The position numbers and the translations under genes are program-made. This document shows, one piece after another, positions 59,168-64,000 of a stretch of 64,000 bases of DNA. Within the stretch, counting starts at the first letter, position 1, and each line of letters starts with the position of its first letter. This DNA comes from Pseudooceanicola antarcticus (GTDB taxonomy: Bacteria > Pseudomonadota > Alphaproteobacteria > Rhodobacterales > Rhodobacteraceae). The stretch is taken from positions 434,001 through 498,000 of the forward strand of contig NZ_OBEA01000003.1 in the NCBI RefSeq assembly GCF_900215355.1. Reading direction: 5' to 3'. The notes under the pieces are model-generated. The model did no database searches and was not told where the DNA came from. It saw nothing but the letters and a program-made list of their open reading frames with translations.

Positions 59168-60640
59168 CTAGTCGGACCCGACGGGGATCTCCTGCGCCAG
59201 TGACCAGATCAGGTCCAGGTCCAGGTGCCGTTCCATGTGATCGGCCAGCGCATCCAGCGTGTCATCCACCTGTGCCTCGTAGCCGGGGGTCGAGCTTGCC
59301 CCCAGTTCCGCCAGGTAGGCCGCCCGGAAGCGATCCGAGGCGAAGAGCCCATGCAGGTAGCAGCCGCGCACCCGTCCATTGGCCGAGGCGGCGCCCTCGG
59401 GGCGGCCATCCAGGTCCAGCCAGGCGCGTTCGCAATCCGGGCCCTCGGTCCGGCCCAGGTGAATCTCGTAGCCCGACAGGGCGGCACCGCTGGCCTTGTG
59501 CACCGCCTGGCCCAGACCCAGCCGCTTTTCCTCGGTCAGCTCGGTGCTGACCGCCAGATGGCCCAGCCCGGGGACCGAGCCCTTGCGGCCCTCGATTCCC
59601 AGCGGGTCAGAGACGGTTTTGCCCAACATCTGGTAGCCGCCGCAGAGGCCCAGCACGTGACCGCCGCGCCGGACATGCGCGGCCAGGTCGATATCCCAGC
59701 CCTCGGCGCGGAAGGCTTCGAGATCGGCGAGGGTGGACTTCGAGCCGGGCAGCAGCACCAGCGTGGCATCGCCCGGAAGGGCGCGCCCCTGGGGCACGAT
59801 CTCGACTGTCACGCCGGGTTCGGCGTTGAGCGGGTCCAGGTCGTCGAAATTGGCGATCCGGGGCAGGCGGGGCACCACGACCTTCACCGTGCCATCGCGG
59901 GCGGGGCCGGAGCGGTCGAGATCCATGATGTCCTCGGCCGGCAGCTTCCAGGCGCCGTCGAACCAGGGCAGCACGCCGACACCGGGCCAGCCGGTGCGGC
60001 GGCGGATCTCTTCATAGCCCTCGTCGAAGAGGCTGGGGTCACCGCGGAACTTGTTGACCAGGAAGGCGCGGATCAGGGCGCGGTCGTTCTCGGGCAGGAT
60101 CTCGGCGGTACCAAGCAGCTGCGCGATGACGCCGCCCCGGTCGATATCCCCGGCGAGGATGACCGAGAGGCCTGCGGCTTCGGCAAAGCCCATGTTGGCG
60201 ATGTCACCGCGTCGCAGGTTGACCTCTGCCGGGCTGCCGGCGCCCTCGACGATCACCAGGTCCCGGCCCTCGGCGATGCGGTGGTAGCTCTCGAGCACCC
60301 GCGCCAGGAGCTGTGGCTTCAGCTTGCTGTATTCCCGCGCCGCAGCGGTGGCAAAGCGTTGTCCCTGAACGATAACCTGGGAGCCGATGTCGGTCTCGGG
60401 CTTCAGCAGGACGGGGTTCATATGCACCGAAGAGGGCATCCGGCAGGCGAGCGCCTGCAGCGCCTGGGCGCGGCCGATCTCTCCGCCATCTTCTGTGACG
60501 GCGGCATTGTTGGACATGTTCTGCGGCTTGAAGGGGGCGACCTTCAGCCCGCGCCGGGTGAAGGCCCGCGCCAGACCCGCGACCAACATCGACTTGCCGA
60601 CATTGGAGCCGGTGCCCTGGATCATGATCGCCCTGGTCAT
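59168..60640 (-). CDS. cobQ: Cobyric acid synthase
   Basis: 490 residues. It amidates adenosylcobyrinate a,c-diamide at four positions with glutamine and ATP in cobalamin synthesis. The N-terminal [20 protein letters not shown] is the P-loop of the DTBS/CobQ fold, [21 protein letters not shown] is conserved, and the C-terminal glutaminase domain has Cys333 in [24 protein letters not shown] and [12 protein letters not shown] follow. No other cob gene and no cobalamin riboswitch are seen next to it. It is convergent with the PopZ-like gene. Confidence 0.95.
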   Translation of the reverse strand: MTRAIMIQGTGSNVGKSMLVAGLARAFTRRGLKVAPFKPQNMSNNAAVTEDGGEIGRAQALQALACRMPSSVHMNPVLLKPETDIGSQVIVQGQRFATAAAREYSKLKPQLLARVLESYHRIAEGRDLVIVEGAGSPAEVNLRRGDIANMGFAEAAGLSVILAGDIDRGGVIAQLLGTAEILPENDRALIRAFLVNKFRGDPSLFDEGYEEIRRRTGWPGVGVLPWFDGAWKLPAEDIMDLDRSGPARDGTVKVVVPRLPRIANFDDLDPLNAEPGVTVEIVPQGRALPGDATLVLLPGSKSTLADLEAFRAEGWDIDLAAHVRRGGHVLGLCGGYQMLGKTVSDPLGIEGRKGSVPGLGHLAVSTELTEEKRLGLGQAVHKASGAALSGYEIHLGRTEGPDCERAWLDLDGRPEGAASANGRVRGCYLHGLFASDRFRAAYLAELGASSTPGYEAQVDDTLDALADHMERHLDLDLIWSLAQEIPVGSD

Positions 60641-60666
60641 CTGATCTGCCCCTCCGGAAACGAAAA

Positions 60667-60688
60667 ACGCGCCCCTTCTGGGGCGCGT
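60667..60688 (-). terminator. Terminator after the small conserved gene
   Basis: ACGCGCCCC pairs with GGGGCGCGT across a 4-nt loop; on the minus strand it is followed by TTTTTCGTTT. It separates the 106-residue gene from cobQ. Confidence 0.85.
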
Positions 60689-60720
60689 CTTTACGCTGAT
60701 TTTACCAGCAAATCAATGGA

Positions 60721-61041
60721 TTAGGCGGCTTCCGCCTGCTCCGCGGCGTGGCGACGTTCGCTTTCCTCGCGCGACAGCGCGACAGAGGTACGAACACCCT
60801 TGGAGACGAACTCCATCAGGCCACCGACCACGCGTTCGTTGGGGTCGATACCGGCACAGGACAGCACTTCGCGACCATCGCGCGAGCGCGCCCAGCGAGC
60901 AATCTGCTCGGGGCCGTTACCATACTTCTTGTCGTCGGCGATGGCATCGTCGAGAGCGGCAAGCACCACGGCAGCAAAAAGCTTGCGTGCGCGATTGCCC
61001 TGTTCGTTATTGAAGGCGGTGCCATCAACGAAATCTTTCAT
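60721..61041 (-). CDS. Small conserved Rhodobacterales protein (DUF6280-like)
   Basis: 106 residues, beginning MKDFVDGTAFNNEQGNRARK. The sequence is hydrophilic, mainly helical, with an AAVVLAALDDAIADDKKYGN core, a REVLSCAGIDPNERVV turn with one Cys and a C-terminal SREESERRHAAEQAEAA tail. I recall the same protein in related genomes as DUF6280; no function is known. It is divergent from efp with its own terminator, so it is probably an independent gene. Confidence 0.75.
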   Translation of the reverse strand: MKDFVDGTAFNNEQGNRARKLFAAVVLAALDDAIADDKKYGNGPEQIARWARSRDGREVLSCAGIDPNERVVGGLMEFVSKGVRTSVALSREESERRHAAEQAEAA

Positions 61042-61195
61042 GATCCGTCCTTGCTTATTGCTCTTGTGTTTCGGGCGTGCCGCCCCTTATGACGAAAAAG
61101 AGACGATTCGGATAGCGCAATCGCGCATCCCTGCTATGCTTTCCAAGCATGGCTTCGGGCACCCTTTTGAACCGCTCAGTCGCCTTGTGCAAAGC

Positions 61196-61224
61196 TTGTC
61201 ACGAGCTCGAGGGCCATATATAGG
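61196..61224 (+). promoter_or_regulatory. Candidate efp promoter
   Basis: TTGTCA, then TATATA after 15 bases or TATAGG after 17. It lies 40-68 bp upstream of the efp start in the 222-bp divergent region, and no other promoter-like pair is as good there. Confidence 0.45.
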
Positions 61225-61263
61225 CTGCCTCTGAATTGGATCAACCAGCGCAGGCTATCCCCG

Positions 61264-61827
61264 ATGCCCAAGATCAACGGTAATGAAATCCGCCCCGGCT
61301 TCGTGCTGGAGCACAACGGCGGTCTCTGGGCCGCGGTGAAGGTCGACCACGTCAAGCCCGGCAAGGGCGGCGCCTTTGCCCAGGTCGAGATGAAGAACCT
61401 CCGCAACGGTTCCAAGCTCAACGAGCGTTTCCGCAGCGCCGACAAGGTCGAGCGCGTGCGCCTCGAGCAGAAGGACATGCAGTTCCTCTTCGAGAGCGAC
61501 GGCATGCTGAACTTCATGGATGTCGAGACCTTCGACCAGGTGGATCTGCCCGCGGACCTGCTGGGCGACCGTCGTCCCTTCCTGCAGGATGGCATGACCA
61601 TCGTGGTGGAATTCTATGAATCCGAAGCACTTAACGCGACGGTCCCCCAGAAGGTGACCTGCAAGATCGTCGAGACCGAGCCGGTGGTGAAGGGTCAGAC
61701 CGCAGCCAACTCGTTCAAGCCGGCGATCCTCGACAACGGCGTCAAGGTCATGGTGCCGCCCTTCGTCGGCCAGGACGAGGACATCGTGGTCAACACCGAG
61801 ACCATGGAATACTCCGAACGCGCCTGA
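61264..61827 (+). CDS. efp: Elongation factor P
   Basis: 187 residues. EF-P enters the ribosomal E site to rescue polyproline stalling. Three beta-barrel domains are evident: N-terminal [20 protein letters not shown] with Lys34 in VKPGKGGAF at the tip, central [20 protein letters not shown], and C-terminal [20 protein letters not shown] with [20 protein letters not shown]. Lys34 is the residue lysylated by EpmA in other bacteria; epmA and epmB are not in the window. A terminator follows at 61883. Confidence 0.96.
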   Translation: MPKINGNEIRPGFVLEHNGGLWAAVKVDHVKPGKGGAFAQVEMKNLRNGSKLNERFRSADKVERVRLEQKDMQFLFESDGMLNFMDVETFDQVDLPADLLGDRRPFLQDGMTIVVEFYESEALNATVPQKVTCKIVETEPVVKGQTAANSFKPAILDNGVKVMVPPFVGQDEDIVVNTETMEYSERA

Positions 61828-61882
61828 GCCGCGTCGGATGCGCCGAGGGGACTGCCCGCGGCGATGCCAAGCAATAGAGAGG

Positions 61883-61910
61883 GGGCCGTGCCGGAAGGTG
61901 CGGCCCTTCT
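61883..61910 (+). terminator. Terminator after efp
   Basis: GGGCCGTGCC pairs with GGTGCGGCCC across GGAA (two G-U pairs), then TTCTGCC. Confidence 0.65.
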
Positions 61911-62105
61911 GCCATGTTGGGCCCGGCCGGGCCAGATTCGCCGCATCAGCCTGAGGGCGGCGGTGCGGCAGAAGCGGGCCGGTGACGTCGCGTCTGCCGG
62001 AGCCCGCCACTCCTTGAGAAAATTGCATGGCTCGGGACGGTGCCTTGCCCGACCAAAGATCGCCTGAGATCGCGTTACCAGAGCGCGCGCTTCGGCAGCG
62101 CCAAC

Positions 62106-62160
62106 GTCGGTATCGTGTCGGTATTCCGTCGGTATCACGTCGGTTGATCTGCGGTATTCG
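62106..62160 (+). repeat. Five in-phase copies of an 11-bp repeat
   Basis: GTCGGTAT starts at 62106, 62117 and 62128; a variant GTCGGTTG starts at 62139 and TGCGGTAT at 62150. All five starts are exactly 11 bases apart, about one helical turn, so the copies face the same side of the DNA. They are direct, not inverted. Confidence 0.8.
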
Positions 62161-62336
62161 AGCCTGTTGCCCAAATTTCGTGCAAGAAGCCGTGGCCCGG
62201 ATGCAACATCCCGTTGCTTGCCGTGGGGCCAGGCGAACCGGGCAGGGGGGCTTTGCCCCCCGTCTCCGTGTCGGAGACTCCCTCCAGCATGTTTACCGCA
62301 AACTGAAAGGCAGGGCGCGCGCTCCCTCCCCATCCG

Positions 62337-62391
62337 ACGGCCTGAAATACTGCGGGGGAGTCCGCGCAGCGGACGGGGGCAGCGCCCCCCC
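62337..62391 (+). repeat. Dispersed intergenic repeat, copy D
   Basis: GGCCTGAAATACTGCGGGGG followed by a CCGCGCAGCGG dyad and GGGGGCAGCGCCCCCC. It shares the CCTGAAATACT and G-run core and palindromic tail with copies A to C but lacks CATCACCA. It abuts the stop of the kinase-like gene, for which the palindrome may act as a 3' hairpin. Confidence 0.65.
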
Positions 62392-63204
62392 TCAGCCCAG
62401 ACGGTCGAGCAGATCCTCCACCATGCCGCGATAGCCCATGCCGAAGAGGCGCAGATGCACCAGCGCGGGCCAGAGCTGGTAGATCGCGCGGCGCTCTTCC
62501 CAGCCGGGGGCAAGGGCGCCGTAGGCCTCCGCGAAACCCGGTCCGGGTCTGCCGAAGAGATGCAGCATGGCAAGATCCACCTCCGGGTCGCCCAGGTAGC
62601 AGGCCGGGTCGATCAGGTGGACCCGGTCGCCGGGGCCGAAAAGCAGGTTGCCGGTCCAGAGATCCCCATGCAGCAGCGCAGGGCCGGGGCGGGCCGGCAG
62701 GAACTGCGGCAGGCGGGTGCAGAGCGCCTCGATCCGCTGGCGCAGATCGCCGGGCAGGGGACGGCTGGCGGGCAGCAGCCGGGCGCGGGCCCAGAAGTCG
62801 GGCCAGTCCGTGGCGGCGGGGTCTGCGCCTGCGGGGATCGGCAAGGCGCCGAAGGCGTAGTCCTCGTGCCAGCCGTAGCGAGAGAGCGGCGCGGGGGCGG
62901 CGTGCAGCAGGCGCAGCGCCTCTCCCAGCCGGGTCCAGCCCTGCGGGCCGGGGCGGGTCTCTTCCAGCGCCTCCAGCAGCAACAGGCCGGGGCGCGCCTC
63001 GTGGACCTGGGGCACCGGCGCGCCTGCCTGCGCAAGTGCCTGCAGCATGCGGCCTTCCTGCTCTGCCAGGGCAGAGAGCTTGGCCACCCGCCGACGGCCA
63101 TCGGCAAAGGTGACGGCGAAGACTTCGGACAGATCCCCGCCATGCAGCGCGCGGGCCTCGGCCAGGGGCGCGCCGATCCGGTCGGAAAGCGCCCCGAGCC
63201 CCAT
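62392..63204 (-). CDS. Fructosamine kinase/phosphotransferase family protein
   Basis: 270 residues from the ATG at 63204 (AGGACTGA upstream, 2 bp after the previous stop); a longer frame to 63543 is antisense-like overlap on the YgfZ gene. The kinase loop is LLHGDLWTGNLLFGPGDRV near 190-208, and LIDPACYLGDPEVDLAMLHL carries the metal-binding Asp and the FN3K-type ending. The family phosphorylates fructosamines and related glycated amines, helping repair glycated proteins. It is translationally coupled to the YgfZ-like gene. Confidence 0.87.
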   Translation of the reverse strand: MGLGALSDRIGAPLAEARALHGGDLSEVFAVTFADGRRRVAKLSALAEQEGRMLQALAQAGAPVPQVHEARPGLLLLEALEETRPGPQGWTRLGEALRLLHAAPAPLSRYGWHEDYAFGALPIPAGADPAATDWPDFWARARLLPASRPLPGDLRQRIEALCTRLPQFLPARPGPALLHGDLWTGNLLFGPGDRVHLIDPACYLGDPEVDLAMLHLFGRPGPGFAEAYGALAPGWEERRAIYQLWPALVHLRLFGMGYRGMVEDLLDRLG

Positions 63205-63206
63205 GC

Positions 63207-63953
63207 TCAGTCCTGCGGCAGCGGCGCGACCCTGGCCTCGCCCGCCGTCATCGGCTCGGTGGCGCGGTCGAAACGCAGGTAGGCGATGCCCCGGCCTCCG
63301 GCCTGGGTGTAGAGGGTGCCGGCGGCCTTGCCCCCGGCCTCGATGGCGGTGCCGACGGGGGCCTGACCCGAGACCTCGACCGCGACAAGGCCCTTCCTGA
63401 GCTCGGTCTTGTGCTTCATCCGCGCCGTGACCTCCTGGCCCACGTAGCAGCCTTTGCGGAAGTCGACGCCGTGCAGGCGCTCGAAGCCGGCTTCCAGGAT
63501 GAAGGTGTCGGGGGTCAGCTCGACCCCCGTCTCGGGGATGCAATGGCGGGTGCGGATCGCATCCCAGTCGCTGCCGTCGTCGCCCTCGGTCTCGCCATAG
63601 AGACGCCAGCCGAGCGCGGGGTGGCGCGGGTCGGTGACCGCACCCTCGGGGGCCTCGCCGGTGCCGCGTTGCAGCTTCAGCCCGCTGTCCGAGATCGTCA
63701 CCGCAGAGCGCAGCTTGTACATGCTCAGCCGCTGCACCAGCGCATCGGCCAGGGTTTCAGAGACATCCAGCAGCACGTCCTCGCCATCCTGCAGCAGCAG
63801 GAAATCGGCCAGGTACTTGCCCTGCGGCGTCAGCAGCGCGGCATAGACCGGCCCCTCGGAGAGGCGGCGGACATCATTGGTAACGAGGTTCTGCAGAAAA
63901 TCGACGGTATCGGCGCCGGAGAGGCGCAGGATCCTGCGGTGGGTTTCGCTCAT
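63207..63953 (-). CDS. YgfZ/GcvT-domain folate-binding protein
   Basis: 248 residues, complete. The signature KGCYVGQEVTARMKHKTELR lies at about 180-200, and RLSGADTVDFLQNLVTNDV opens the GcvT-like fold. YgfZ-type proteins bind folate and support assembly or repair of iron-sulfur enzymes such as MiaB. The gene heads a two-gene operon with the fructosamine-kinase-like gene 2 bp on (TGAGCATG). GGGAG precedes the ATG. Confidence 0.9.
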   Translation of the reverse strand: MSETHRRILRLSGADTVDFLQNLVTNDVRRLSEGPVYAALLTPQGKYLADFLLLQDGEDVLLDVSETLADALVQRLSMYKLRSAVTISDSGLKLQRGTGEAPEGAVTDPRHPALGWRLYGETEGDDGSDWDAIRTRHCIPETGVELTPDTFILEAGFERLHGVDFRKGCYVGQEVTARMKHKTELRKGLVAVEVSGQAPVGTAIEAGGKAAGTLYTQAGGRGIAYLRFDRATEPMTAGEARVAPLPQD

Positions 63954-64000
63954 CAGGGACTCCCGGATCGTGTTGGCCTCCCTTATAGCTGCGCTGAGAT

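Larger units (their letters stand above)
61911..62391. other. 480-bp gene-free region between efp and the fructosamine-kinase-like gene
   Basis: No coding frame has a ribosome site or family sequence. The region contains the phased 11-bp repeat (62106-62160), a GGGGGGCTTTGCCCCCC palindrome near 62246-62262, a GTCTCCGTGTCGGAGAC dyad near 62263-62279 and the dispersed repeat copy D at its right edge. Confidence 0.6.

Noticed and set aside
60641-60720. Cobalamin riboswitch before cobQ
   Set aside because: Only 80 bp separate cobQ from the next gene, most of it a terminator; no B12-box or suitable fold is visible.
62106-62160. CRISPR array
   Set aside because: The unit is 11 bp with no unique spacers and no cas genes nearby.

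Overview
The window is a high-GC stretch of chromosome from an alphaproteobacterium, most likely a marine-type Rhodobacteraceae (Roseobacter group). The evidence is the gene families present: a betI-betC-betB-betA operon divergent from choXWV, DUF1178 and DUF3237 proteins, a GSCFA protein, an acidic PopZ-like protein, and an EF-P with a lysine at the modification site. Base composition also fits. I saw no rRNA, tRNA, CRISPR array, transposase or phage gene. The coding strand switches often, and most genes sit in short operons with ATGA-type stop/start overlaps.

Layout. 1-6.5 kb: flavin reductase end, a CatB-like acetyltransferase convergent with an APH-fold kinase, a SulP anion transporter divergent from mtnP-apt (adenine salvage), and a DUF3237 protein. 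6.5-13.9 kb: FAD-linked 2-hydroxyacid dehydrogenase, ptsP (nitrogen PTS Enzyme I), lysC, an SDR, a DUF1178 protein and a Nudix hydrolase. 14.0-22.4 kb: osmoprotectant block. BetI represses, choline-O-sulfate is hydrolysed by BetC, choline is oxidised by BetA and BetB to glycine betaine, and choline is imported by ChoXWV.

22.4-37.8 kb is the most interesting region. A 2535-residue fully reducing type I PKS (KS-AT-DH-psiKR-ER-KR-ACP plus a catalytically broken condensation-like domain) is followed by a free-standing HHxxxDG acyltransferase, a PAPS-type sulfotransferase, an MMPL/RND exporter, a LolA-like periplasmic protein and an outer-membrane beta-barrel. The order and logic resemble mycobacterial sulfolipid/PDIM clusters (Pks, PapA, Stf, MmpL) rebuilt for a Gram-negative envelope. 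I infer that it makes a sulfated polyketide lipid and delivers it to the outer membrane.

37.8-41.4 kb: ABC ATPase, His/Asp-rich DUF2796 protein, FtsX-type permease and DUF3299 protein. This resembles the Vibrio Zrg zinc-uptake system, with two Zur-like sites. 41.5-49.6 kb: a solute-binding protein paired with a chemoreceptor, an IclR regulator, and a BvgS-like hybrid kinase with two periplasmic binding domains. 49.7-59.2 kb: autotransporter, inositol-monophosphatase-like enzyme, M20 dipeptidase, GSCFA protein, PCMT-like methyltransferase, TolC and a PopZ-like protein. 59.2-64 kb: cobQ, a small conserved protein, efp, a gene-free stretch with an 11-bp phased repeat, a fructosamine-kinase-like protein and a YgfZ-like protein.

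A dispersed intergenic repeat occurs four times (near 2.1, 10.4, 10.5 and 62.3 kb). All function calls are from reading the sequence; no database search was run.
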